From positions 260,395-324,394 of the forward strand of contig NZ_JAXCLA010000010.1 in assembly GCF_034043675.1 (NCBI RefSeq): a stretch of 64,000 nucleotides of DNA. Reading direction: 5' to 3'. Made by a program: the position numbers and the translations under genes. Of this stretch, positions 51,439 to 60,249 are shown piece after piece. This DNA is from KK5 sp034043675. GTDB lineage: Bacteria; Pseudomonadota; Gammaproteobacteria; Burkholderiales; Burkholderiaceae_C. The notes under the pieces are model-generated. The model saw nothing but the letters and a program-made list of their open reading frames with translations, did not search any database and was not told the origin of the DNA. The number at the start of each line of letters is the position of its first letter. The first letter of the stretch is position 1.

Positions 51439-52694
51439 GCGGAGGCTCCTGCAGGGTCGTCGTTGGGATCGGGGTTCGGCCCCGGCGCCGGAGGCTTGGG
51501 GAGATTGCTGGCCACAGGCAGCTTGGCGGCGTCGCCACCCATGGGGTTGAGTTCTTCGAGGCCCCGGACTTCGTCCTGGGTCATCCAGGCCGGCGATCCG
51601 CCGGCGCCGAGGGCCTTCGAGAAGTAGTCGCCGCGATCCTTCGTGGAGCCGCGCAGCAGGCCGCTGCCGATGAACTTGGCATAGATGCCCTGCTCCGCAT
51701 CCTTCTCGGTCAGCACGTTGCAGTCGATGCTCTGCTCCAGGCGTTCCCACCAGGCCGCCATCGTGAATGTCACGTGCGCCTGGAAAAGCGCCTCGACGCT
51801 GGCAAAGGCCTGAGTCTTGTCGCCCGAATAGACCATGAGCGGCATCACGCCCATGCTCCGGCAGACTTCCTCGACCTGATAGCGGCGCGTCTCCAGGTGC
51901 TGGGCATCCACTCCCGTCATCGCGGTGGACAGCCACTTGGCTGCGCGATCCACGATCATCGGCAAGCCGCCGTTCTTCTCGCCAGCGTAGTTCTCGGCCA
52001 GGAACTGGCGCAGGTCCTTGTACTGCTGCGGGTTCAGCGTGCCTTCGACCGAATACACGCCGGTCGGGCGGACGCCATTCCTATGCAGGCCTGCGTGAGA
52101 CGCCTCGGTTGCAATCGACAGGCCAATGGACTCACGCGCCAGGTCGAGCGGATCGAGGGCCTCCCAGCCGTTCCAGCTGGCGCCCTTGATGTGCCAGATC
52201 AGGCCCGAACTGAATTCGCGCGTCTTGCCATCGTGCCCGACGACGGTGTAGATCACGTCGATGCCATCGGGCGCGAGGCGTGTCGTCACGCTGCCGGGCT
52301 CGAGCGGGATCAGCTCGCGGATGACGCCGCTGACGATCGTCTTGAAGCAGTAGGCACGGCCGGCCAGCGCCAAGTGCAGCCCGATGGTCTCCCGGAACTC
52401 GAACGAGGTCTGCCAGGGATTGGGCTTGCGATACAGGACGCGATACAGCGCATGCTCGCGCGCCGGGTGCTTGCTGCCGTCTGCCCGCTCCTCGAAGAGC
52501 TTGAGCGGGACCTGCGCCAGGCCGTGGGCGATCACGCGCGCGCAAGCCAATGCTGTGGCGCAGCGCAGCGCGGATTTCCACGTCACAGCCTCGCCGGCCT
52601 TGCTGAGCCGGCCACCGAAGATCTCCCGGAATAGCTTCAGCGAGCCGTCATCGGCGGCCTTGCGCGGGAACAGCGCGCCGACGATGAAGCCCAT
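51435..52694 (-). CDS. Phage portal protein, HK97 type
   Basis: 419 residues. ALRCATALACARVIAHGLAQ and LAEREHALYRVL-type text (here REHALYRVLYRKPNPWQTSF) are characteristic of the family, as is RYQVEEVCRSMGVMPLMVYS. The protein forms the dodecameric DNA-entry vertex. The C-terminus is Pro/Asn-rich. The frame is open upstream, but the ATG ending at 52694 follows the small membrane protein stop by TGATG overlap. Confidence 0.93.
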   Translation of the reverse strand: MGFIVGALFPRKAADDGSLKLFREIFGGRLSKAGEAVTWKSALRCATALACARVIAHGLAQVPLKLFEERADGSKHPAREHALYRVLYRKPNPWQTSFEFRETIGLHLALAGRAYCFKTIVSGVIRELIPLEPGSVTTRLAPDGIDVIYTVVGHDGKTREFSSGLIWHIKGASWNGWEALDPLDLARESIGLSIATEASHAGLHRNGVRPTGVYSVEGTLNPQQYKDLRQFLAENYAGEKNGGLPMIVDRAAKWLSTAMTGVDAQHLETRRYQVEEVCRSMGVMPLMVYSGDKTQAFASVEALFQAHVTFTMAAWWERLEQSIDCNVLTEKDAEQGIYAKFIGSGLLRGSTKDRGDYFSKALGAGGSPAWMTQDEVRGLEELNPMGGDAAKLPVASNLPKPPAPGPNPDPNDDPAGASA

Positions 52695-52864
52695 CAGGCA
52701 TCCCTCCGCGCAGCGAGCACGCCGCCCGCCAGCAGCAGCACGCCGCAGCTGATGTAGCCGGCGGGCGCGTAGATCAGCCAGGCGCCGTAGGAGACGAGGC
52801 CGGCGCCGGCGAGCATGAGCACGTCGACGACATGCGGGGCCAGGGCTTGCGCGATGCGCTTCAT
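52694..52864 (-). CDS. Small membrane protein between terminase and portal
   Basis: 56 residues with two hydrophobic spans (VVDVLMLAGAGLVSYGAWLI and YISCGVLLLAGGVLAA) and basic ends. The ATG overlaps the terminase stop (ATGA) and its TGA overlaps the portal ATG, so it is firmly embedded in the operon. Small membrane proteins at this place are common in related prophages; the role is unknown. Confidence 0.75.
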   Translation of the reverse strand: MKRIAQALAPHVVDVLMLAGAGLVSYGAWLIYAPAGYISCGVLLLAGGVLAARRDA

Positions 52865-54576
52865 TCGGCGGTCTCCCAGAAGCTCTTGGTCTCGGCCACG
52901 ACGCCAGCCATCGCCCGGGCGACGGCGATGATGGTGGCCACGGCCGCGTCGATCTTCTTCTCGGCGCTGGACTTGCGCGGGAAGATGTTCTCGTTGCGAT
53001 CCGGGAAGACCTCGACGTTGCTGAACATCCAGACGGTGGCCGGGTTGTCGTCGTGGTGAAAGCGCCCGGAGTCAACCAGCGCCTGGATCAGCTTCATCGG
53101 CTCGCTGAGGTTGCGCACGTTCATCGGCAGATCAACGACGGTGAAGCCGTCGGCCTGCAGCGCCGGCGCGATCTCGCGCGAGCCCCAGGGGTCCATGGCG
53201 ATCTCGGCGACAAGGATGCGCTCGGCATCCTCCATCGCGTCTTCCTTGATCTGGTTGAGGTCGATCATGTTTCCCGGCGTCTTCACCAGGTGCCCGGTCT
53301 CGGCCCAGCCTCGGTAGTGCTCGTTCTCCGGCTTCTCGACGGCAGCAGCCGGCAGGTAGTTCCGCGTGAACAGGTAGTAGTGCATCTCGCCGTCGATCTC
53401 GCGCTTGAAGATGAGGGCCTTGCTGGCGATGTCGATCTTGCTGGCCAGGTCGAGCCCCATCCAGGCTGGGTCATTCAGGAACTGCTCGATCGACAGCGAG
53501 GCGTCCCCGCAGCGCTGGAAGTTCTGCAGGTTGAGCCAGGGGCTGGCGGCGTTCACCCAGATGTTCAGGTGCTTGGTCTTGAAGACCGACTGCTTGCGCG
53601 GATCGTTCAGCGCGTCCTGCAGCTGGGCCTTCAGGAAGTCCGCATCGACGCTGATGCCGTAGTTCGGGTTCGCCTTGATCAGCGAACGCAGGTCCGTCCA
53701 GTCGTCTTCCGGGTCGATACCGTAGATGACGCCGAAGCGGCGCTCGTCGATGATGACGCCTTCGAGGATGCGCTGCAGGCTGACCTGGTGCACGTAGCAT
53801 GGCCCGCCCACGTTCGGACCGGCCGTGGTGATCATCAGCAGCAGCGGCTGGGAGCGTGCGCCCATGCCCGTCTTCATCGTGTCGTACAGCTCGGCGGTGT
53901 TGTGCTCGTGGTATTCGTCCACGATCGCGCAGCTGGGCGACGCACCGTCGCCGGGCTTGCCGATGATCGGCTCGAACTTGCTGTTCGTCGTCAGAACGCT
54001 GATGTTCGACGCGTTGACGGCGACGCCGAAGCGGGCGCGGAACTCGGCACCGGCATTGCCGCTGGCCATCAGGCGCGCGGGACGGAACACTTCCTGCGCC
54101 TGGTCGCGCGAGGTGGCGCCGCTGTACACCTCGGCGCCGTGCTCGCCGTCCACGGCCAGCATATAGAGGCCGATCACCGCGGCGATGGTGCTCTTCGCGT
54201 TCTTCCGCGGCACGACCAGGTCGGCACTGCGGAAGCGGCGCTTGCCAGTCTCCCGGTGCACCCAGCCGAACAGCGTGGTGAGGAAGAAGCACTGCCAGCC
54301 CTCCAGGCGGATGCGCATCCCCTGCGCCGCCCAGTCGCCCTTGATGTGCGGCTGCAGCTCGGCGAACACGCAGATGCGCACGGCGGGAAAGTACGTCTTG
54401 CCCTTCGAGTCAGTCAGCTCCGGATTGAACACGTAGGGGAACGACGGATCCAGCAGCTGACGGCCGAGGTCGTTGATTTGACGCTGGCAAGCGAGCACCG
54501 TGTAGCGGCACGCCGGGATCTTGCCAGCGACGACGTCGGCGGCGTACTGGTTCGCGAGGGCGACGAAGTCCTTCAT
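52861..54576 (-). CDS. Terminase large subunit
   Basis: 571 residues. The ATPase Walker A-like motif is VVPRKNAKSTIAAVIG (residues ~122-137) and Walker B CAIVDEYHEH. The C-terminal nuclease domain includes WMGLDLASKIDIASKALIF. It pumps DNA into the prohead through the portal and cuts concatemers. The motif variant RKNAKST is typical of the HK97-like TerL branch. Confidence 0.95.
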   Translation of the reverse strand: MKDFVALANQYAADVVAGKIPACRYTVLACQRQINDLGRQLLDPSFPYVFNPELTDSKGKTYFPAVRICVFAELQPHIKGDWAAQGMRIRLEGWQCFFLTTLFGWVHRETGKRRFRSADLVVPRKNAKSTIAAVIGLYMLAVDGEHGAEVYSGATSRDQAQEVFRPARLMASGNAGAEFRARFGVAVNASNISVLTTNSKFEPIIGKPGDGASPSCAIVDEYHEHNTAELYDTMKTGMGARSQPLLLMITTAGPNVGGPCYVHQVSLQRILEGVIIDERRFGVIYGIDPEDDWTDLRSLIKANPNYGISVDADFLKAQLQDALNDPRKQSVFKTKHLNIWVNAASPWLNLQNFQRCGDASLSIEQFLNDPAWMGLDLASKIDIASKALIFKREIDGEMHYYLFTRNYLPAAAVEKPENEHYRGWAETGHLVKTPGNMIDLNQIKEDAMEDAERILVAEIAMDPWGSREIAPALQADGFTVVDLPMNVRNLSEPMKLIQALVDSGRFHHDDNPATVWMFSNVEVFPDRNENIFPRKSSAEKKIDAAVATIIAVARAMAGVVAETKSFWETAE

Positions 54577-54579
54577 CGC

Positions 54580-55134
54580 TCAGAGGCCCCCATAGCCGGC
54601 GCGGGCATCACCCTCGGGCTCACCCTCGGTGAACAGCTCGCGCTGCCGCACGGCGCTGGTCGACACCTTGCCGCGCGTGGCGGGGCTCAGACCGAACTCG
54701 GCGAGGAAGGTCTGCACCTGCTGGGCGGCCTTGTTCGCGATCACCCAGTGCGGCGAGTACGTCATGTGCCCGCCGGGCGTCGGGATCGTCATGCCGTCGC
54801 CGCCCTTCCACTCCTCCCCTCGGGCTTCGGCCTCGGCCCGCCGAGTCTCGGCAATGCCCATGGCGCGCGCGAGCTGCTCTTCGGACCACACTAGGCGCGC
54901 CCAGGCCTGGCAGTACAGCGCAAGCGCTGACCGATCCAGCTTCGAGATGAGTCCGTAGCGCTCCAACTCGGGCGCGATGCGCCGCCATTCCTTGCGAGCC
55001 TCGGGCAGCAGGTGCTTCGGGCAGCCGGGAATCTCGACCTCGGGCTGTAGGCCATCGGTAAGGTCCGCAGCGGACAGCTTGCTGGGGTTGCCCCGCAGCA
55101 GGTGCACGTTGGCGGGGAGCGCTTTGCGCCCCAT
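54580..55134 (-). CDS. Terminase small subunit, P27 family
   Basis: 184 residues. GRKALPANVHLLRGNPSKLS at the N-terminus and WRRIAPELERYGLISKLDRS are the P27-family hallmarks. It recognises the packaging site and recruits TerL. The ATG ending at 55134 overlaps the HNH stop by one base; a TTG two codons upstream is possible but unnecessary. Confidence 0.9.
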   Translation of the reverse strand: MGRKALPANVHLLRGNPSKLSAADLTDGLQPEVEIPGCPKHLLPEARKEWRRIAPELERYGLISKLDRSALALYCQAWARLVWSEEQLARAMGIAETRRAEAEARGEEWKGGDGMTIPTPGGHMTYSPHWVIANKAAQQVQTFLAEFGLSPATRGKVSTSAVRQRELFTEGEPEGDARAGYGGL

Positions 55135-55649
55135 CAGCAACCGCCCTTCGTGCCGGCAGGGGGTACCCCCCCTCCCTGATATCCCGCACGCGAAAATTCG
55201 ACTAGACGATCGGTCCGGAGACTCGACGCCCCAGACTTTCGAGCCCCCCCGGGGGTCTGGGCCTCGGGCGCCGGGGCCACGGGAAGGCCGCCAGCGCGCG
55301 CCTGGACGGCCTCAGCGGCCGTCTTCGAGGCGTGGCAGTCGGTGCAGATGGTCTGCAGGTTCGACGGCTCATCGGTCCCGCCAGCGGCCTTCGCGAGCAC
55401 GTGGTCGACGGTGCGGCAGCTGGGCGTGGTGACACCGTTGCGCAGGCAGGGCTGGCACAGGCCGGCATCGCGGCGCAGGATCTGACGGCGCAGCTTGTCC
55501 CAGGCAGTGCCGTAGCCTCGCTCATGCCGTGAGCCACGGCGGCTGTCGGCGAAGCTGCCCGGCTTCACCTTGTGATCCATGCAGCGGCTCGACCCGTCAG
55601 AGACGAGGGCCTTGCAGACGGTGCAAGGCCGAGGCGAGGTGGATGGCAT
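55134..55649 (-). CDS. HNH endonuclease
   Basis: 171 residues. The zinc Cys pairs CTVCKALVSDGSSRC and CQPCLRNG, the HNH core TVDHVLAKAAGG followed by NLQTICTDCHASKT, and basic surroundings (HERGYGTAWDKLRRQILRRD) define the family. HNH enzymes beside HK97-type terminases are needed for packaging DNA cleavage in several phages. The C-terminal ~50 residues are Pro/Gly-rich and not conserved. Start selected at MPSTSPRPC. Confidence 0.88.
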   Translation of the reverse strand: MPSTSPRPCTVCKALVSDGSSRCMDHKVKPGSFADSRRGSRHERGYGTAWDKLRRQILRRDAGLCQPCLRNGVTTPSCRTVDHVLAKAAGGTDEPSNLQTICTDCHASKTAAEAVQARAGGLPVAPAPEAQTPGGARKSGASSLRTDRLVEFSRAGYQGGGVPPAGTKGGC

Positions 55650-55759
55650 GGAAGGGAGCGCAGAAGCGCGAACGCCCAGCGCGATGGCCGGGCGTTCGAT
55701 GTGGCGCTGAGTGACAGAGCGCCGAATTTGCCTGAAATGTAGCACCAAACAATAACGCG

Positions 55760-56143
55760 TCAAACTCCTTTTTGCGGGCGAGCGCTGGTGCCGTCACCGT
55801 GGGTCAGCAAGGCAGGCCGCAGCAGCAGGTGTGCCCGCGCGACGCGCTGGGTGACGGTGCTCGCCGAGCACTGCAGACGCTCGGCCTGGTCGGCAAGAGA
55901 CAGGCGCAGGCAGTAGTGCACGACCAGCGTGTTCCCCATGCGCACGCTCAGTGCAGACACGGCGCGATGCGTGCGCCTGGCCGAGCTGTGCACCCCGGTC
56001 TTCATCGTGGGCGTCAGGCCCGGGCTTGGCGGGCTCCAGTCGGGGTGCAGCACGCTCATGGTGCTGAACCCTGATCCGTCACCGACCTGCAGCCACTGCG
56101 CCCATTCGATCAGCAGCCGCTCAATCCTTTCATCTTTCCCCAT
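55760..56143 (-). CDS. Putative late-gene regulator with sigma-like HTH
   Basis: 127 residues starting MGKDERIERLLIEWAQWLQV. The C-terminal part has a helix-turn-helix resembling sigma-70 region 4 (SLADQAERLQCSASTVTQRV). The ATG ending at 56143 has a strong AAGGAAAGAG ribosome site, which decides the start. It sits between replication and packaging genes, the classic place of phage late activators or antiterminators (RinA/ArpU/Q-like). Confidence 0.7.
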   Translation of the reverse strand: MGKDERIERLLIEWAQWLQVGDGSGFSTMSVLHPDWSPPSPGLTPTMKTGVHSSARRTHRAVSALSVRMGNTLVVHYCLRLSLADQAERLQCSASTVTQRVARAHLLLRPALLTHGDGTSARPQKGV

Positions 56144-56195
56144 CTCTTTCCTTTTGAAGGTGAAGGTGTTGCGTGAGTTACGTGAGGTGTTGCGC

Positions 56196-56358
56196 CGCAA
56201 AGGCGCGCCGTTACGCGTGTTGCGCTGTTTCGAGGGGCCTGCCTCGCATGTGAGAAAACGAAGAGCAAGAGGCCATCGGTCGATCGAGCCGGCACGCATG
56301 CGTGCGCACGGGGGAAGGCCGCGAAACGGCGCAACACGCGTAACGGCGCGCCTTTGCG
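56196..56358. repeat. Perfect 30-bp inverted repeat with ~100-bp spacer
   Basis: The arms are 56196-56225 and 56329-56358. They are exact reverse complements over 30 bp, containing CGTTACGCGTGTTGCGC and its complement. Beyond the inner ends similarity continues imperfectly for ~14 bp. It lies in the 245-bp non-coding gap between the primase-helicase and the late regulator. The upstream flank also has related GTTGCGTGAGTTACGTGAGG text. Confidence 0.85.
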
Positions 56359-56388
56359 ACGAAACGGCGTGAGGAACACGAGCAACAG

Positions 56389-59073
56389 CTAGTTCCCATC
56401 GGGAGGCTCCGGCGCACCATCGGCGAACCGCCCGCGGTGCATGAACCGACGAAGGCGCTGCTCGAAGGCGTCGATGCAGCTCGCAGCCCACGCGCCCTCG
56501 GTCACCATCCGTCCCGTCACCAGGTCGGGCTCGCGGTTCTCGCACCCTCGCGGAATCCAGATGCGGGCGCACGTGCGGCCGCCGCCCTCGTTCGGTATCT
56601 GGACCACCTTCTTCGACAGCAGCGGGTCAAGCCGCCGGCCATCGTCGTCGCGCTCGATGCGCTCGCCGACGAAGCGCTCGGCATCCAGCGTGAACTCGGC
56701 CTGCTTCGGCCAGAAGCGCTCGCCCGTCGAGTCGGCCCAGCGGCGGAAGCCGCGGTACAGCTGCTCGACGCTGCACACGCCCATGGGCAGATCCAGGTAG
56801 CCGGCGATCCACTCGTGCATGAACCGCTCGCCGGGCTTCAGGCCCCGCTCGATCAGCGAGGCCTTCGCCTCGGTCAGCGGCGGCTTCGTGTGCCGGCTGA
56901 AGCCGTCGAGCGGGTAATGCATCAGGAAGTGCAGGAACTTCGCCGCGCCGCCATCCTTCAGGAACGCGCGGACGCGTGCATACAGATCGCCGTCCTCGGC
57001 CGTTGGCGTGTAGATCACCAGGAATCGCCGATCACCCTGTTCCAGGGCCAGCGGCTGGCTCTCGTTCGACAGGAACACCAGGTTCGCGTGGTTGCTCTCC
57101 CAGCGCGTGTCCATATGCATGGCCCGGATCGGGATCTTGGTCTCCTGCGTGATGATCCACTTCAAGCGGTTCTTGACGTGGTACATCTCCTGCCGGCTCA
57201 CCACCTCGTCGCCGACGATCAGCATCCGCCGCGACAGCCAGGTGTTGTACTTGTCCTCCAGTTCGGTCTGGCCGACCATCACGCCGTAGGCGCCGTACAG
57301 GTCGCGCAGCACGTCGAAGAACAGGTTCTTGCCCGTGCCCTGCGGGCCATGGAACACCAGCGCGGTGTCCATCTTCGAGCCGATGCGCTGCAGCGGCAGC
57401 GCGCACCAGCTCAGCACCCAATCGACGATCTCCTCGACGCCCAGCTCGGGCACGCTGCCCGTCGCCCGCGCCCGGCTCGTGCTGCACAGGTGCGTCAGCA
57501 GCTCGACCATCACCGCGCAGTCGCCCTCGACCGGCTCCACCGGCAGGCCGGCGAAGAGGTTCAGCTGATCCTCCGGCAGCTCCTGCCCGGGCTCAAAGAC
57601 GATGTCTTCCAGGTAGATCACACGCCGGTCCGGCGACGCCATCCACACGTTCACCGCGTCCTTGCCGAAGGTGTAGCGCAGGTGCGCGATCTTGATCGCC
57701 TCGCGCCGCTCCAGGTCCCAGGCCATCTCCGAGCCGTACTGGTAGGCGAACCGCTCGCGCAGCACCTTCAGGTTCTCAAGCAGGTGCGGCGGCAGCTTCT
57801 TCGGCCGCGCCTTCGCGCTCCCCTTTCCCCTGGCGGGCGCTGGATCGTCTTCTTCTTCGTCCTCCTGCCCTCCCGTGTCCGCAGGCGCGGTGGCCGCGCC
57901 TGCAGGGGGGAGAGGGGATCTACCTCGCGGCGCCGGTCCAGCCGCAGGCTCGCCTTCGTCGGGCGGCTCGGGCCGGCGAGCCGGAGCGGGCGCATCGCTG
58001 CGTCTGCGCTTCTCCTCGATCGGCTGGCCAATGCACGACGCCAGCCACAGCAGCGCCTCGTGTGCAGACAGGCCACGCCGCTCCATCACCACGTCTACGG
58101 GCGACTTCCCGGTCTCCTCGCCGAAGTCCATGATGCCGGCCGGCAGCAGCTGCAGGTCTTCCTGCAGGTCGCGGCCCAGCTCTTTCGAGGTGATCCGGTA
58201 GCCATCGCGCCATGGCTTGATGCCCGGGAAGACGACGGGCACCCAGCGATCGAGGCAGGTCAGCGCCTCATCGTTGATTCGCCTGAAGTCGTCGCCGGCG
58301 TCGCCCGTCTGCACCGCCCGCGCCCGAGGCTTCGGGCTGGCCTTCGGCTTCACCGGCTGCCCGTCGGCCGCCGCCTGGCGCAGTTGCTCGGCCTCGCGCA
58401 ACGCCCGCTTCTCGTCGCGGCTGCGCTCGTTCGCCTCCTCGCACCAGGTGCGCATCGTCGCCATCGCCTCGACGTCGATGGCGACCGGCTCATCGGCCGA
58501 GTCGCCCCAATGCTGGCCCGTGCACGTGAAGAACTGCCGGCTGCAGTACACCTCCAGGCCGATCGCGTCGGACTTGAAGCTCTCCAGCTCGCCGGCCATG
58601 ATGATGTGCACGCCGGTGCCGGAGACGCTGCGCTCCGCGTAGCCCGGGCACATCGCCAGCACCTTCGCGCAGATCTCGCTGACCTCGCCGCTCTCCGCAT
58701 CGATCGCGCCGTCGATGTCCACGCCGACCAGGCCGTCACCTGGCAGGAACGCGAAGCCGATGCCGGCCCAGTAGAGGTTCCGCTCGATGGCCTCCATCAC
58801 CTCGCCGAACGTCACCAGGGCCGCCCGGTCCAGCTCGTCGCCCTGCTCTACCTGCGGCTGCGTCTCGGTGGGCTTGCCGTCCGCGGGCTTCCCGTTCGGC
58901 CAGCCGCGGGGCTCGCCCGACATGTAGAACGGCACCTTCGCCGGCTTGCCCTTCGGCTTCGGGATCAAGCGCCACAGCAGCCACTGCTGCCGGTCCCGCA
59001 TCGCCTGCGGCATGCGCGCCAGGCTCTGGACAAGGCGCGCGCGATCGCGCAGCTGCTGCTCGCGTGACGGCAT
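56389..59073 (-). CDS. NrS-1-type primase-polymerase / SF3-like helicase
   Basis: 894 residues. The N-terminal archaeo-eukaryotic primase-like domain has LVGVDIDGAID (Asp119, Asp121) and SVSGTGVHIIM (His155), followed by YCSRQFFTCTGQ. A charged, Pro-rich linker spans ~350-425. The C-terminal P-loop helicase has VFHGPQGTGKN (Walker A, ~576-583), MLIVGDEVV (Walker B, ~617) and NLVFLSNES (sensor 1). The layout matches the NrS-1 polymerase/DUF5906 group, which can start DNA chains without primers. It should drive phage replication. Confidence 0.85.
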   Translation of the reverse strand: MPSREQQLRDRARLVQSLARMPQAMRDRQQWLLWRLIPKPKGKPAKVPFYMSGEPRGWPNGKPADGKPTETQPQVEQGDELDRAALVTFGEVMEAIERNLYWAGIGFAFLPGDGLVGVDIDGAIDAESGEVSEICAKVLAMCPGYAERSVSGTGVHIIMAGELESFKSDAIGLEVYCSRQFFTCTGQHWGDSADEPVAIDVEAMATMRTWCEEANERSRDEKRALREAEQLRQAAADGQPVKPKASPKPRARAVQTGDAGDDFRRINDEALTCLDRWVPVVFPGIKPWRDGYRITSKELGRDLQEDLQLLPAGIMDFGEETGKSPVDVVMERRGLSAHEALLWLASCIGQPIEEKRRRSDAPAPARRPEPPDEGEPAAGPAPRGRSPLPPAGAATAPADTGGQEDEEEDDPAPARGKGSAKARPKKLPPHLLENLKVLRERFAYQYGSEMAWDLERREAIKIAHLRYTFGKDAVNVWMASPDRRVIYLEDIVFEPGQELPEDQLNLFAGLPVEPVEGDCAVMVELLTHLCSTSRARATGSVPELGVEEIVDWVLSWCALPLQRIGSKMDTALVFHGPQGTGKNLFFDVLRDLYGAYGVMVGQTELEDKYNTWLSRRMLIVGDEVVSRQEMYHVKNRLKWIITQETKIPIRAMHMDTRWESNHANLVFLSNESQPLALEQGDRRFLVIYTPTAEDGDLYARVRAFLKDGGAAKFLHFLMHYPLDGFSRHTKPPLTEAKASLIERGLKPGERFMHEWIAGYLDLPMGVCSVEQLYRGFRRWADSTGERFWPKQAEFTLDAERFVGERIERDDDGRRLDPLLSKKVVQIPNEGGGRTCARIWIPRGCENREPDLVTGRMVTEGAWAASCIDAFEQRLRRFMHRGRFADGAPEPPDGN

Positions 59074-59354
59074 CAGCGAAGCCCCTGTCGGCGCGCCGCG
59101 TTTTCGCGGCTCTGGTGATCGGCGCGGCAGTCCGCATCGCAGTACACGACGTGCGGCATGCACGCCTCGCCACAGTTCGTGCAGACACCGGGCCGGCTGC
59201 GCGGCGTTCGTTCCGCCCGCAGCTGCTGCTCCCGCAGCGCCGCTTCGCGCGACTGCTCCTCGCAGAGCGTCGCCATGTCGTCGACGCCAAGCCGTTCCGT
59301 CGTGTCACGGCCCCCGAGCGGCGCACGCTCGGGTCCAAGATAGGCGCCGCTCAT
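59073..59354 (-). CDS. Small zinc-finger protein (DksA/TraR-like)
   Basis: 93 residues. A helical charged stretch (CEEQSREAALREQQLRAERT) precedes a four-cysteine cluster CTNCGEACMPHVVYCDADC with a following His. The layout is reminiscent of TraR/DksA C4 fingers. Its stop overlaps the primase start by one base and its ATG overlaps the upstream stop. A role in modulating host RNA polymerase is possible but unproven. Confidence 0.65.
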   Translation of the reverse strand: MSGAYLGPERAPLGGRDTTERLGVDDMATLCEEQSREAALREQQLRAERTPRSRPGVCTNCGEACMPHVVYCDADCRADHQSRENAARRQGLR

Positions 59355-59611
59355 GCCAGCGCCTCGGCGAACAGCGGCAGCTGCTCCGGCATCCGCAGCT
59401 CGTAGAGCGGCACCGGCCGCTTCACGCCCGGCACGCGTGCGGACTTCGGGCTCTTGCGCACCAGGCCGTCGCGGATCAGGTTGCCCAGCGTGCGCCGCGT
59501 GGCCTCGAAGCCCACGCAGGCCAGCGCGGCCAGCACGCGCGCCGTCACCGGTTTGCCCAGCTCGCGCATCTTCCGCGTGAGCGCCTGGCGGATCTCGCCG
59601 ACGGGCCTCAC
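59351..59611 (-). CDS. Small winged-helix DNA-binding protein
   Basis: 86 residues: GEIRQALTRKMRELGKPVTA followed by a helix-turn-helix and wing (ATRRTLGNLIRDGLVRKSPK). The start is a GTG ending at 59611 that overlaps the stop of a 16-codon leader frame. It is probably a transcription factor or replication accessory of the phage early operon. Confidence 0.65.
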   Translation of the reverse strand: MRPVGEIRQALTRKMRELGKPVTARVLAALACVGFEATRRTLGNLIRDGLVRKSPKSARVPGVKRPVPLYELRMPEQLPLFAEALA

Positions 59612-59658
59612 GGCTGCACCTCAATGCGCGGCAGCGCCGCCTGCAGCATCACCTTCAT
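59608..59658 (-). CDS. Possible 16-residue leader peptide
   Basis: ATG followed by 15 codons (MKVMLQAALPRIEVQP) and a TGA that overlaps the GTG start of the winged-helix gene. AGGGG lies 7 nt upstream. It may only serve to couple translation. Too short to judge by composition. Confidence 0.3.
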   Translation of the reverse strand: MKVMLQAALPRIEVQP

Positions 59659-59754
59659 ACCCAACCCCTATGAATACTTGATCTAAGAATGGGGCTGACG
59701 CCGACCCGCGGCGCCAACCCGGGGACAGCTACTCTTGATTCGTGGCGAGAGTCA

Positions 59755-60249
59755 TCACTTGACCCTCGCCACTTTGGGGCGAGCCACCTTGCGCAGGTGC
59801 GCCGGCTTGCCGCCTTCGTGCCGCTCTGCGATGCGCTCGCGCAGCACCTGCAGAGCCTCCTGGAGATCGGCGATCTCGCTGTCGACCTCAGCCATCTCGC
59901 GACCGTTGATGTCGTCGTCTTCCAGCGCCTTCGTCACGCAGGTCAGCAGGCCACCGAACTCGCCGACGGCAGTGCTCAGCGCACTGGCCGGCGAGGCGCT
60001 GACCTTGGCTGCGCCTCGGCGCCGCTGCAGCGTGTAGCCCAGCGCAGCAGCCTCGACCTGCAGGCCGCCGTGGTCGCCGGTGACCAGCTGCAGCTCGATG
60101 GCCTCCTCGGGGCTGAACCACTGCGTCAAGTACGTGGGACTGGCCTTGTGGTTCAGCGTCGGCGCCTTCATGTCGAGCGCCGCGGCAAGTGCCTTCGTGC
60201 CCAGCGGGTAGCGCCGCACGGCGCGCTGCAATGCCCGCGTCTTATCCAT
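59755..60249 (-). CDS. Phage regulatory protein CII-like (CP76 family)
   Basis: 164 residues. MDKTRALQRAVRRYPLGTKA onward, with ALDMKAPTLNHKASPTYLTQ and FSPEEAIELQLVTGDHGGL, is typical of the CP76-type phage regulatory CII family. A basic C-terminal tail follows a helical segment (VDSEIADLQEALQVLRERIA). It overlaps the upstream gene by 8 bp. It likely influences the lysis-lysogeny decision. Confidence 0.78.
   Translation of the reverse strand: MDKTRALQRAVRRYPLGTKALAAALDMKAPTLNHKASPTYLTQWFSPEEAIELQLVTGDHGGLQVEAAALGYTLQRRRGAAKVSASPASALSTAVGEFGGLLTCVTKALEDDDINGREMAEVDSEIADLQEALQVLRERIAERHEGGKPAHLRKVARPKVARVK

Noticed and set aside
49060..51627. Plus-strand open frame opposite the capsid and protease genes
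   Set aside because: It is antisense to well-supported structural genes, with no start signal or recognisable domain.
52861..55649. Defence island or anti-phage system next to the terminase
   Set aside because: The HNH gene sits in the normal packaging-associated position and is coupled to the terminase genes, so it is a phage packaging component.
56110..56420. Short arginine-rich minus-strand frames covering the inverted repeat
   Set aside because: Their sequence simply reflects the repeat arms in different frames; no ribosome site precedes them.
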